A DNA stretch of 64,000 nt from assembly GCF_029227915.1 (NCBI RefSeq), contig NC_079876.1, forward strand, positions 30,911,828-30,975,827. Reading direction: 5' to 3'. How positions within the stretch are numbered: position 1 is the stretch's first letter; each line of letters opens with the position of its first letter. The stretch is from Hydractinia symbiolongicarpus (lineage: Eukaryota > Cnidaria > Hydrozoa > Anthoathecata > Hydractiniidae). The notes under the pieces are model-generated. The model was not told the DNA's origin. It did no database searches and saw only the letters and a list, made by a program, of their open reading frames with translations. Position numbers and translations under genes: made by a program. This document shows positions 34,801 through 47,194 of the stretch, piece after piece.

Positions 34801-36655
34801 GTACATGGTTTTTAATATTGCCTGAAAACAACGCAAATCATATATTTTGTCGCTTTGTTAAAGGCAGTTTTGCCTATGTATTTGGAAAATTATCAATGTT
34901 TTATTTACTTGCTGATCTCTTCCCAGTTAAAAATAAAAAGAATATTGTTTTGGCCATCACTTCTAAGCTTCCTTTGTAAATGATCGTTGTTGTTTTTTCC
35001 GCTGCTGTATTAAACTTGGAACATGGGAAAGTTGAATCAGATGAGAGCTTGCTTGGAAGTAGTGATTCAGTGGAAGGAAAGCAAAGGAAAAGTTAAGATT
35101 TTATTTGACCATCCAGAATCCTCTTTATCTATTCCAGTTAACTCCGTTAACGTTAAGTTGAAAATAGAGGTGATGCGTTCGGGAACTTCATAGAGAATTG
35201 CAGCTCATCCGCGTGTTCTCCCCGGAGAATGGTAGCTACAGAAATCGTTAATAACACTTAGATAGATAGCATATTTTACATGGACACACCTATTACATTG
35301 GATACATGCTCAACAAAACTTGGACTCTAAATAATGAATTTGATGCATCATACAAAAAAAAATGCATTTATATAATGGTAAAACTTGTTCTTATTTCTCC
35401 CAGGTTGCAGCTATTCGAAATCTACGTATTTCCAATCCTTCCAATATTGACGTATATATACAAACATGGTAAAGCTGCACCTCACAAGAACACAGTTGTC
35501 CAAAATGAGATCATTGGAACAATGTGTATATTCTTGCGGTCAGAATGCGTTGCTCTCCGATTGGGGTACAAAGTGGACTTTTCACGGTCAAACCTTCACA
35601 GTAGCAACCTTAATTAGACAGAATTTACAATTAAAACGGCGTTTAAATGTTGGAAAATGACAAAAATTAAGCAGTGTATATCTAAAACATATTAAAGATT
35701 TGACTAAAAAAAAAAGAATTCCTTGAAAAATCCAGTATTGTATTTATGAAGGTTTTATCACAAAAACATTACGATTACGGCATTTGTACACCATTTCATA
35801 ATGGCTGTGTAATGTGAATACTGGCCCGTGATTGGTTTAACCAGTATTATGACGTGAATCCGACCACAAGAATAGAGCAGATTATCACCTCCATCTACCG
35901 AAAACATCATCTAGAAGAAAACAATCATTTTGGTACGAAAGTGCTTAGATGGTGACGTTTGTTGAAACATGGTTGTTGTGAGACGCGTCCTCTCCAGCGT
36001 TACAAATCTGCTCCGCTTGGACGTTAGGTTACTTTGCAAATACAACAGTTATTTCCAGGAGTCACACAATGAATGCATTGGATAATCTTGTTTTTATAAT
36101 GATGTTCCTATCAAGGTTATTATACATTTTCAGTTTTATAGTTTCAATTTTCTGTGCTGTCCATTTAGTTCTTTTTAGTTTTTCTGCAACTTTTTCAACT
36201 TTTGTCTTTGTGTCTAATTTTTGTTTTCATGCAGGCATATACACTTAAAGAGAACACATTGATAGCAATAATTTTTGTATCTCTTAGAACTTCAACTAAT
36301 AATAATTGCTTTCTAGATTTTATTATTCTCCTTTTAAATATGTTGATTTTCCTTGTGTATGCCACGTTTGACAAACACATTTTGTCGTAGCTGAATTTTA
36401 TTCTATTTTCAGAAACTAAATTCTCGATAAATGTGATACAAGACTGACATATAACAGTTGGAAGAGGATCCAGTTCTGTTGTCTTTAACCAACATGTTTG
36501 TCTAGTTTTATTCTCAATGTTTTTCTTTCTTCCAATATTGCTAAATACTTTTTATGAACATAAATTTGTGTTATAATATAGCTAGCTTTTATGTGTGTAT
36601 AAAATATAGCTTTACGTTTTTATTTTACTTTCTTAGAAGTAACACTATCAGAATT
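31879..36655. other. intergenic stretch with scattered repeats
   Basis: Presumed upstream region of the 1448-codon gene. Contains a run of about 20 G (32744-32761), an imperfect direct repeat (about 33930-34010 and 34055-34115: atcagcgt then aagctc-type text), and a fragment resembling the Mutator-like terminal repeat (34503-34584). A 39-codon frame at 34980 (start MIVVVFSAAV) and frames at 35306-35660 are too weak to call as genes. Confidence 0.4.
34503..34584 (+). mobile_element. relict single end of a Mutator-like element
   Basis: Reads CAACCTCGATCCCAGGAC and later GACGGCGAGACAAGCATG then GCCCTGGTGGAGGCTGGTC, a diverged version of the 74 bp ends of the element at 47195. No partner end was found nearby, so this is a solo or truncated remnant. 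Confidence 0.55.
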
Positions 36656-36699
36656 TTTGCAACATGTAAAATCTGTGAAATTAGCATGGCAAACTGAAA

Positions 36700-37449
36700 T
36701 GGATTTCAGTTTCAGTGTATTGTAAACCAACACACACTGACCAGTACCTTAACTTCGAATCAAACGATCAGAAATCTTGCAAAGAAAGTGTCATATCTTC
36801 ATTAATGAATCGTGCCAACAGCGTAGTCAGTGACAAACAGGAGAGGAAAGAAGAAATTCGACGTGTAAGAAATGCATTAATCGCAAATGGATACAGTCAT
36901 GAAGTCATCACGCAAGTAGAAAATAAAATGAAGAGAAGATGCAACGGAGACAACAAGGAAACATCAGAGGAATTTATCGCATCAGCATTCCTACCCTTCG
37001 TACCAGGTACCAGCGAGATCCTTCGCCGAGTTTTAAATCAACACAAGATCAAATGCATTCTTAACTCTAAAGACACCCTAAGAAGCACTTTGTCTAAACC
37101 AAAAGACAAAATAATCCTGGAAGAACAAAGCAATGTTGTTTACGAAATCTTGTGTAAAGATTGTGATGCAGTGTATATAGGCGAAGCAAAAAGAAAGTTT
37201 AAGCAACAAGTTTAAGAACATATGCGCGCAGTGAGAAATGGAGATGTGAAGAAAAACGAAATTGCGGACCACAACTGGAGCAGAAGTCATCAGTTTAATT
37301 GGGATGAGAAGAAAATCATTGACAGAGAATCCAGAACAACGGCCAGGAAGATTAAAGAAACCATCAACAGTGTAGAATGTAACAAACACATAAACAGCAT
37401 CTCGTATCAACTTCCTGAGATTTGGTTACCAGCCCTACAGAAGAAGTAG
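36700..37449 (+). pseudogene. Penelope-like retroelement fragment (RT end + GIY-YIG)
   Basis: The frame opens at the end of a reverse transcriptase (SVYCKPTHTDQYLNFESN, a hallmark of Penelope-like RT thumb-adjacent sequence), continues through a linker (RRVRNALIANGYS) and reaches a GIY-YIG endonuclease core (VVYEILCKDCDAVYIGEAKR). An in-frame TAA at 37213-37215 interrupts it; the same frame continues to 37449 with EHMRAVRNGDVKKNEIADH and ends SYQLPEIWLPALQKK. So the copy is 5'-truncated and carries one nonsense change. The tail just downstream (37590-37625, gatgggagaaggatctccc then gaaacgtcg) is typical of 3' ends of such elements. No function retained. Confidence 0.88.
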
Positions 37450-39858
37450 GTACCTACATCTTGGTCCGAAAATGTTAATTACCGTAATTAACTGTAATTA
37501 TCAGGTCGTTTCTGATTGGTTAATTTTTATGAATTTCGATCCTCTACAATTATATAAATACATGTTCAACATCATTTTACTTTGCCCGATGATGGGAGAA
37601 GGATCTCCCGAAACGTCGCCTACTAAACTATCATGTTCAAGAAATGATAAACTTCCCACAGTAATAGTAAATTTATCATACAGAAATAATTATCCATAAA
37701 CAAGTTACCTAGACGTCTATATGGTTGGAGTGTTTGGTTGTAAAGTGTAAATTTCTTGCATCTTGTGTTATTTGGTGGTCTGTTTATTTACAGACCATTC
37801 TTCAGATAATGTGAGAATAGTACATTAATGAGAAGCTAACAAATACAATTTCGGATGGGTAGAAAAACATAAAAACCTGCTGTTCAGGAAAATTCTGGAT
37901 GAGAATCATCCATGAAATTTCCAGACTATATCCTGGCCATTGAATCATACCTTGGCCTTAGGATTATGCTTTGTAAATTCAGTTCTTACGTGCAAATGTA
38001 ATTTCATTTACGGTCTACATATTATTTTTATCATATATTGAAGTGGTATAATTAGGACTATTGATAGGTACGTCTCTTGGCCGCCTACTTCACACTACCA
38101 AATCAATATACACTCTGGTTTTCTAACCTCTAGCCGTTTAGAACGCGCTTTTGAAAAGTGGCAGGAAGCAAATCAACTTCTTTCCCAGGAAATTTTGTTT
38201 TAGGAAATAGACCGTAGGGTCTAGTATCACGGATAGTTTTAAACATTTCGTTAATTTTAAACTAAGCTTTTATTTTTGTCAATCCCTTTTATTATTCTTT
38301 AAGACGAATTCAACTAACAGAATTTGTTGCTCCTGAATTATGACGTCATAGGAGATTTTTTAGTCCATTGATAATACATATCAAACGAAACAAAGTCACT
38401 TTGAAACGTGTCTCATCGATAGATTCGTTGACAAAACTTTATCCCGTTTAATCTTAAACGTACAGTGTCTTACTCTGTACAAAACTTTTTAAGTAATTTA
38501 ATAACATAACTTACTTTTTAAAGTTTGAAATTAAACACTCTGCCGAACATTCTTAATCATATGCGATATATCTGTATGTTTTCCTCCTTTGTTCGGAATA
38601 TGGAAGCAAAATTTAATTTTTTTTCTTTAATTTTACCTCGTCAAATCTAACAAATTTATCTGCAACTTTTTATTTGACATAAATGATTTAAAGACACAGA
38701 ATAATTTGCTACGACACTTTAGGATGCATTATTTATAAAATTTCTATAAAAAGTTACTGCCTTAACGTTTCAAATTTTAAATATTAAAAAAAGATGCATT
38801 GAGTAAGTTGGTGAATCATTAAATCTGCGGCGAAAGTAAAATAACGTAAAAATTCACAAACGCTAAACAGAGAAGAAAATTAGTTTTTCATTCTTTTTAA
38901 AGTGTATAGAAAAAATAACAGTTCAAAGTATAAAAATATGAGTTATTTAAAAAAAATCAATTCATGTACAGGAGACATGGCGTCACTTTGAAGTGAAGAG
39001 GTTTTTAGTTCAACAAAAAATTTTTAAATAAAAAAATTTTATTTTAAGGAAAGTATCGGCAAAAAAAAAAGATAGCTGATACAAAGATCGGCTATTGTGA
39101 AAAATTCATATAACAAATAATTTCTAACATGAACACTCATAAGACTTATACGTACATACCTCATCATATCATATCAATATTGGTACAAACTGTTTGGTAC
39201 CTTCCATAGCACTGCACAAAGCCGGCGATTGCAAATTTTTTGTTGAATTCAAAAAGTCACGGTTATTTGCAAATATTAAAGTATTTCTGTGCCATTTCTA
39301 TAATTTAATATGGAAAAGCCCCTAAAATATAGAAATATAAGACCATTTTAGAAGGTCTGAAATCCAAAAATTATTTGTGGTCTTTTACTTCAAAATTTTG
39401 TCGCCGGCCTACCTTTCGCCTCTGCTGCCAGTTTACCCTCTTTCAGACAATAATTTCATTGTCAAACCATAGTCATAAGTAAGAAAAGAAAAAGGCAGCG
39501 ACCACCGACATTGTTTACGCAATCTACTCTTAGCTTTTATGAGACCACCCATCCATACTACGCGGGATTTAATAATGGCGGGAAATAGGAAAACATTACT
39601 TTGCTGGAGATGACCTAGATTATTTATTTGAGTTGATTGATGGTGATTTATTGGAAAAAAATTTGGAATTTAACACAGGACCAGAAGGTTTTTAAATCAC
39701 AACTTCATCTAAGTAGAGATTGGAATGTTAAGTTCTAGCTCTTCCATGTCCGTACCAAAAAAATTCTGAGATGTGTTTTTCGGATACAGATCTTTGACTG
39801 AATTAGCTAGGTGTATATTTTCAGAGGAACGGTTTAAACTTTCAACTGATAAATTTAA
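37450..39858. other. intergenic, AT-rich
   Basis: Starts with the probable 3'UTR of the Penelope fragment. A + strand frame near 39600-39690 (FAGDDLDYLFELIDGDLLEKN) has an acidic, coding-like look and may be a transposon-protein relic, but no partner exon is visible. Otherwise nothing recognised. Confidence 0.35.
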
Positions 39859-40173
39859 AGGGGCTACGAACCAGTTAAGATGCTCACATTCCGTACATCC
39901 CGAGCACGTATTAAAAATCCGGCAAACAAACCAGTGAACTTTGCTCGCTGGTTCAATATTTTTTTCCGAAAAGTATATTACAAAGAAATATTTCAGCAAG
40001 ACTCATTCTGGATGAAAACATGACCAAGGCTGGAGAAGATAAAAATTCTATATGTTGGAGTCTGTAAATTACATACATGCTGGAAAAATAGCCATTTTAG
40101 ATTTTCGCCGCCTCCAGCTCAACTTTTGTGTAAGTCACTAAAGTCAAAAACCAACAGCCGTTCCGTAGCCCCT
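39859..40173. mobile_element. TTAA-flanked MITE (315 bp)
   Basis: Ends read AGGGGCTACGAAC on the left and AGGGGCTACGGAAC (reverse complement of the right). TTAA flanks at 39855-39858 and 40174-40177. TTAA duplication fits Kolobok or piggyBac families; no transposase inside. Its ends differ from those of the 14896 element, so a different source element is implied. Confidence 0.72.
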
Positions 40174-40777
40174 TTAAACTTTGGAACACAATAAAGCCAC
40201 TGATAGAAATTATTATGGTAATTTTGAGGATGTTTATTGCTTTTAAAGTCTTACTAGGAGATATCTACCAATACTTTAATCTACAACTTAAATCTGAAGA
40301 TGAAACTTTAAGAAACATTTTATTTCCACAGTTGATAATCCTATTTTACTTCATCTTTCAGGAACTAAAAAAATGTGGCATCTCTTTCTGAAAATGTTTA
40401 CCGATTTACTGAAACGAACTAAAAAGTTTACAATACATAACTGAACTTATGGTAGACAGTGTGCCAATTGCAACAAGAAGGCTTTTTTAATCTTACATGC
40501 GTGCAAAGTTGACTGTGACAAATCGCAGACACTGAACGATATACGGGACAGAGGCGGATTTTGGAGAGTGGATAAACAAAATCAGGGTGTTTCTTAAAAA
40601 TTATTTCGATTGAAAACTTCAAATTTCAATACAACTTTGCTATGTCATGAACTCTTCGAAAATATGCTCCAAAGATTTCCTGTATTGTCAAAAGTGTTAG
40701 ACTGTGAATTCAAAAGTGAACAAAGAGGTCAGTATGAACCTATTATTAATATGGAGATGTGAACAAAAAAGAAGTTA

Positions 40778-41302
40778 CCCTAATTCCTCTTTTTAGCCCC
40801 CTCCTTTTATTTAGCCCCCCTTCTAATAAGCGCTCCCCCTCCAGGGACTAAAAAAGTTATTTATCCCCTCCCTTTATTAAGCCCATCCCCCCAAAAAATG
40901 AAAAAATTAAAAATTAAAAATAAAATAAAAAAGTAAAAGTAGTCAAAGAAATTCGATATTATTCGTTGATTTAACGTCATATACAACGATATGAATATGC
41001 TGCAGTTTTAATTTTTTCTCCCTAAGTTTCGTTTTGCAAAATATCTTTTTTTTCACAACAGGCTGTGTATGTTCCAGCCACTACAAGCCCATCTTCCAAT
41101 TTTGCCATATGATTATGAAACAGATGAAGTTAACATTATGTATTAATTTGAAAAATAGAGATTGTGTTTAAAATTCCATTATTATTTAGCCCCCTCCCTT
41201 AATTTAGCCCCCCTTCTATTAAGCCCACCCGTTTAAAACCTCCAAAATGCAATACCCCTCCCCCCGGGGGGAGGGGGGGGAGGCTAAAAAGAGGAATTAC
41301 GG
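40778..41302. mobile_element. TA-flanked MITE with long TIRs (525 bp)
   Basis: Left end CCCTAATTCCTCTTTTTAG then cccc; right end reverse-complemented CCGTAATTCCTCTTTTTAG then cctcc. TA flanks at 40776-40777 and 41303-41304. Subterminal text repeats tttagccccc and ttctattaagccc in the same relation on both sides. No coding frame. End sequence is related to the 14075 MITE. Confidence 0.78.
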
Positions 41303-43326
41303 TATAAGCAATATTAAGTTATTCATTCAAAGCAAAGAACTGTGAGTTTGCTTCAACTTTTCGTCGTCGCAAGAAATATTAGCTTATTCCTGCATTTATA
41401 ACACGAAGCTTGCTCTGTTTTTGTTCTCGTGGATTTACGTTGTTGAAACTTTTATTTTATTTATTGACTATTGATGCATTGCTTGCTTTCAGGTTAAGGT
41501 TATTTTGTCCGAAAGGAACATTGTTAATTCCTGGCAAAGAAGGAAAAGACAGTTCAAGCAAGATTGAATTGTTGTTAGCGGAGAATATGCTCCATTTTAG
41601 ATTCTTCATACTTAGACGCAGCTAGCTACTAGTGACCAAATCACCATGTTGATATCAAAGCACGAATCAATTCAACATCAACTGCTTAACTTTAATAACG
41701 TGTTTCATCTTGTGTTAAAGGAGTCCACTTTATTTTGGCAAAAAAAATATTAAAACTTGGACATTATAAATAAATAATGCCGTTTAGTTCGTGTATTGCA
41801 TGTTTTGTAAACATCAATAAAAACTGGTGTTAATAGTGGCCTTACCTCCACCAGAAGTATGTGTTTTTAATAATCCAAACCCTATCTTACTAGCAAGATG
41901 CCGAGCCCTGGCTAATAACTAATAGAATAAAATCCTTGGGTCATCTAGTTTGGCAAAATACATATACGAAAAATGTTTCTCGATAGTATCGAGTAAGTCG
42001 GATAGTGTGAAACATGGCGCCAAAACACGAAGCCGGGTATTAAAATGAGCTAATGGGTGGTCGGGTGTTACGGCGCAGGAATGGCATTAAATAAAAGTTC
42101 TAACCCAACAGCGAACTCCGACCTAACTTTAGACACGGGACTAGTCCGTCTTTAGGTAGGACGACCTGTACATAAGGGTAACTTGATGAAATTACCTTTG
42201 CATTTCAGTTTTCCAATTACAAGATATCAATCGTATAGGTACCATAAACGAAATTCTTTTTAAAAGAAATGTAGACTTCAATAATGACCAAAAAGATGAA
42301 TCTGGGAACGTGATAAGGCTCTTGGATGGATGACCTTCGGAAAGTTGGCTGCCGTTCGTTTGCAGGTAACAGACCATCCAATTATGCTACTGCGATACAG
42401 CAAGAGTTCACAGATTGTTTTATAAACAAAAGCAACGTAAGCTAGCAGTGGTGTGCAGGGGCGGATATATAGAAAACTGGGAGGAAAATTTAAGGACAAA
42501 TTGATTGTTATACTAATGTAACAATTTTACATGTATCCAAACAATAATAAATATTAAACTGTAAGAATTGTAAGAATAATAGCTTTTCTTAGTTTTTTTC
42601 TTTTGAGATTGCCTACTGCATTGAACACAGCCCGTAGTTTAAACCGAGTCATTCGAGAAAGGGCTATCCGCTGGTGGAAATTGCTCTGATTGACTGCAAC
42701 AATTTCACATATGAGCCTTCATGAGGTATGCGTTGAGTTGGAACTTTGTAGTTAAGATGAGAAAAAGGAGGAAGAATCTGCCGTTGTTAATATTTAAAAA
42801 AGGTTTACCACCTTTCTAGTAACGGCCAAACTTTTAGGACGCACTTACAAAGACCATCGGCCACCATATTACTAAATAACTAATCTATTCTCTCCAGAGA
42901 CGACGGGTTTTGTGAACTTGATGACTTTGACTAAACATAGCCTTGCCAACTAGTCAGTGAAGAAACCTATGCCTGGGACACAATGGGACTTTCACATGCT
43001 CGTACAATGCAACATGTTCAATTTTTTAGAATCGTACAGCAGTAAAGTAGAAACATCAAAAAACGCTGGAGATCAGAATGAAGAACTTAAAAATTACTGT
43101 TGAATGACAGTTGGTTCGCCTACACCCTTACAGCATTAAGTGCGGAAATTTCCATGTGTTTGGGTATAAAAAGATTAAAAGGCAGATGAATTTTATACTT
43201 TATGAGGTTAGCCTCACTAACTCTTCGAGGTAAATTGTTTCTAGAAGGGACGACAAAGGTGGATCTAGTGTGTTTAAAGCACTTCAGTGAGCCAAAGAGA
43301 CCTGGAAATTTCTACTGAAATAGACA

Positions 43327-43410
43327 ATGGCCTAATGTATAGACCGATCATTTGACCTCTGGCAAATGGGTCGAGCGCTTTACCGATTGAGCTACCAATT
43401 GCCATCATAA
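43327..43410 (-). repeat. tRNA-derived SINE-like segment, copy 1
   Basis: On the - strand it reads ttggtagctcaatcggtaaa then gcgctcgac, a good polymerase III A box, followed by gaggtcaaatgatcggtc, a degraded B box. It cannot fold as a functional tRNA. Equivalent copies lie at 52597-52672 (-) and 61640-61712 (+). Confidence 0.55.
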
Positions 43411-43569
43411 GCATAATATAGGCATGGTACACAAGGCTGTACCACAGAAAGTTCAGTAAATGTTTTTTAGAATAAAATATGTTCTTAGAATTAATTTGGA
43501 ACGGCAAAGCGGTAAATAAGAATTCATCAGTTTATAAATAAACATTAAACGCTTCTGTGCAATCATATA

Positions 43570-44479
43570 CAGTACGACCTGACTATAGCGGACCCAAACG
43601 GGTCCTAAAACGTGTCCGCTATAACCATATTTCACTCGTTCACTTTAGCCATTTGTACAAAACCTCATTGATGACATGGTACGCCAATGACAGCGCTTTG
43701 TGAAAAGTGCTTTGAAAAACTCAAAGTCCTTTCGCAAGTTAGTACCATTCTTCATAATTCAGCATTTCCATTTAAGTCTATTTAACTGGTGCTTTGAAAG
43801 AAGCATGGCTAATCAAACGTTTATTGCCAACAAATGTATGTTAAAAACAAAGTCACAGAGCAAAACCTGATTTCAAAGTTAAAAGCTATGAATTTAAAAA
43901 TCAAATAAGTGTTCGATAGAAATTAAATGTTTCGGACGATGCTTGCTTTGATAGGAGAGGTTTAAATCAGAACAAATTAGATTTGTACATGCACTGACAA
44001 CTAGTAAAAAGATAAATATCTCTTTCGACATTCTATTACTACTCGAGAAACATTTCACAGTTTTCAATACAACTCTTACAGCAGGGGCTATCACGCATAT
44101 AAAAGACATACAGAATCCACCTGTCATCCTATTAAAATTTAGTCTTTGGTGATTGCCTTTCGAAAGAGGTGGTTGCACATGTCCTGCTTTATTGGAGTTA
44201 ATTATCATTTAAATTTCTAAAATTTCCAAATCATTGCATTGGCGTGGGTGTCACAGGCAAGACGGTAAACTGAGGAGCTGGTCTCGGTCTTAAAATACTT
44301 GTGGATTACCCGTTTCATGGAGACAGTAAAGTCACAGAATGGTTTAAAAAAGCAATTGATGTGAAAGTACGCAAATGTTATGTGTCACATAAATACAAGC
44401 AATTTATTTTTTATGCTTTATAATCTCCCCGAAAAATTGGCCGCTACAACAAGGTGTCCGTTACAGCTAGGCTGGACTT
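43570..44479 (+). mobile_element. pogo/Tigger-like element, copy 1
   Basis: Left end CAGTACGACCTGACTATAGC then ggaccc; right end, reverse-complemented, AAGTCCAGCCTAGCTGTAAC then ggacacc. These CAG...CTATAACGGAC ends are typical of pogo/Tigger elements. TA flanks on both sides (43568-43569, 44480-44481). Copies: 52841-54099 and, inverted, about 60150-61471. Only the third keeps recognisable protein traces. Confidence 0.7.
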
Positions 44480-45215
44480 TACTTTACATCATGCTTAACC
44501 ATATTTTTACCAGCATAAATTGGAATATTGACTCTAAACTTGGAAAATCATTTTAGACCTTAATTGACTCATTTCAACCAAATAAATTATTTAAAATAAT
44601 GTTTGCTGCACATTCTATCCATTTGAAAACAAACCGCATAGCGATAATTGCCTTGAAAATTCTCATTATTTTCTCTACTAAACTAAGAACATATTTCCCA
44701 ATACTAAAAAAGTTACAAAACATGCTTGAAACTGACATAATATAGATGTAATAATCCGTGCAAACATAAAGAGTGTCATATACAGTATACACAGTGCTGA
44801 ACTAAATGTTCTTTTCACGTAAACTGCCCTTATTTTTTTGTATAACAAACGATTGCTTGAAATATGGCATGACGGTTGTGTAAAATCATCACACTTGATT
44901 CATTTGATGCATAAAAAACAGCAGCCTGTTATGTTCTCTATTGCTGGTCCAACATTCTTATTGTTGCTTTTTTTGGGTTAGTGGTGGGTCACCAATAACG
45001 AGCTCAATTTTTCCATTCACTTGGTTGGTGAGCTTGGATGTATGCTGAAGTGCCATATATAGCTTTATAAGTTGATATGACATTAAATAAAAGTTGATAT
45101 GAGAAGTTTACACCGAGCTTAAATGAAATGAATCTAGAACCTTGCTGAAGACAAAGATTGTGGAGGAATGTACTCTTAACATATCCAAAATGTAGCTAAA
45201 AACGCACTATGTCTT

Positions 45216-47185
45216 TCAACGAACATCGCAACTGTACTCGCTTAACCAATGCTTTACCATGTTCTCGTTCCAGTAACAATTTACCACATAAAGAGAAGAA
45301 ATAAATGTAAGTGGATACCTCGTAACATTCATGGATTTGAATAGCGGTCCATAATTTTCTGGTTGTGATAAAGGATAATCTTAAGGACAAAACAACAATT
45401 TCTAGTTGAATTTCTTCATAGAATTCTTGAATGGCTGCAAAGCGTTCCAGATTTCATCTTTCTTCTGTACTGTCATTGTCAAATTACATATACCTCAAGT
45501 GGAAATAAAACCAGTTTTGTGACATTGTTGCTGGTAGTCTATTCACTTTCAGAAATGATTATGACCTTGTAATTCAAAAACTGCTACGGGTTTTTAATTT
45601 GTACATTGTCCTGCGTGTAAACAAACCCGTGAAAGCTTTTATTTCAATAACATTGCTTGCTTTGAAATAAGGATATTTTCTTCGATCAAATTACTCGTTA
45701 AAATTTACAAAAAGTTTATTTATCTTGCGATTAGTGTCACTAAGAACAATACTGTTAGCAATGAACAGCTTAAGAGCATCTGTAATTTCCTCAGATTTAT
45801 TGCTTTTAACACCCTGCGAGTCAGTAAAAACATCATCTCTATTACGGCGGCCGCTGTTTTTAGTTGGCGGCTGATTAGGAAATTTCATAGTAAATTTCAT
45901 CTTTCACAATTGACGATAATGTCAATTAACTTTTAGGAATGATGATGCCCTTGTAATTTAAAGATCAAGAGTCCTATCAATCCTTGAGACCAAACAATTT
46001 CTTGTTAATCGTCACAGCTGAATTGGTTTTGCCAATGTTGCTGTTAGATCAATACTGTCCCTTTCCATCTGTGTGTCATTTTCATTACCAGCCTTTCTAG
46101 TTCGTCAAATTTATCTGGAACATCTGAAACATCTGCAGTAACTGAATAACCAAAAGAAGTAGTTTTTTATGTTATATATGTATTATTAGCATATTGTTAA
46201 GTAAGAAAGTATTTAAATACCATGTCAGTACAACTCATCAATATCTGATTTGTCATACAACAGCTTGTTCATCAGCTTCTTCATTTTCGATGAAGGTGAA
46301 AATGTTTGCAATTACACAGCTGCAAATATTCTTTGCTTTCTGTTTGGAGACATTATTCTTCTGACTATTATTTAAACAGTCTAGTAGACAGCCATGCGAA
46401 ATATACCGATGAGTCGAAACATGTGAAGCCGCTTTTTTATTGTATCATTAACTAATAATATCACCATCATCAACATTACAGTGCTTTATGACAATGTAAC
46501 ACATTAGAACACATCACTAATTCCAAACAACAAACAAGTCAGAGTATTAGAGAGAATAATAGGATAGTCCGGGCTTAGTTTTCCGATTTGGATAGTCCTT
46601 TTGCCTGTAGCTAGTGCGCAAAAACCTCAAAGGGAACGGTTGTGCATTCTAAGGCTTTAAAAAATATTTTAATTGTTATGTGTTATGTGACTATATCAGT
46701 TGTACCAAATTTTCTGTTTCAGACACCACACAATACTAGTTATCTTCGTAGGGTATTTTGCCAAGTTCCTCAACAACCCGACCCAACCATTTTTGCGCCT
46801 GCCCCCCCCCCCCCCGCCCCTCTTACTCCAACAAGATTGGGGTTATTGGCGTTGCGTTTTATGTGCTGCTTTCTTTAAAAATTGTTTTTTCGTCAAATGA
46901 TGTTTACTGGCAATTCCAAGTAAGAAACGTGTAACATATACAATTTAATTCGCACTCTTAACTTTTTTTCGGAAAAGATTTGTCACTTGTTTTTAGAATT
47001 AAATTTATATATTTATCAAAGAGATCAGACACAAAACATTTGATCCAGATGCATTGAAAACACTCCTTTGTATCATTTAATTTCATCAAATACGTGCGAT
47101 AATTTCCATTTATTTCCTATAAGCTTAATTTAATCTCCCGTTGCTAGTTGCATAAAAAAACTTTTTCAGATTTGTCAGCTGTAAC
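45216..47185. other. non-coding flank between block A1 and the Mutator-like element
   Basis: The - strand frame 45691-45900 (KNSGRRNRDDVFTDSQGV...) is hydrophilic but unassigned. From about 46660 onward the sequence matches the reverse complement of 59060-59620, i.e. the upstream flank shared by the two GPCR copies; it includes a ttttctgtttcag acceptor-like site near 46732 also present (ttttgctttag) in the other copy. A poly-C tract lies at 46802-46815. Confidence 0.45.
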
Positions 47186-47194
47186 ACTGACAAC

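Larger units (their letters stand above)
41633..45215 (+). repeat. duplicated block A1 (homologous to 50943-54768)
   Basis: Co-linear with block A2 over about 3.6 kb, for example gtgtttcatcttgtgttaaa at 41700, acatcaataaaaact at 41813, and the tRNA-like segment at 43330-43405. It begins exactly where A2 has sequence just downstream of the GPCR stop codon, and keeps the matching AATAAA, but has no GPCR frame. Thus A1 looks like a copy that retained only the gene's 3' flank. Confidence 0.75.

Noticed and set aside
34980-35660. Small signal-peptide-like ORF and following frames
   Set aside because: Only 39 codons, no splice-supported partner exon and no family motif; could not be supported.
39709-39999. 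96-codon - strand frame with CSGCTECEHLNWF
   Set aside because: The frame crosses the left boundary of a TTAA-flanked MITE at 39859, so it joins unrelated sequences.
46642-46900. Proline-rich short frames
   Set aside because: They arise from a poly-C tract in the GPCR upstream flank; the tract is not conserved as a frame in the inverted paralogue.
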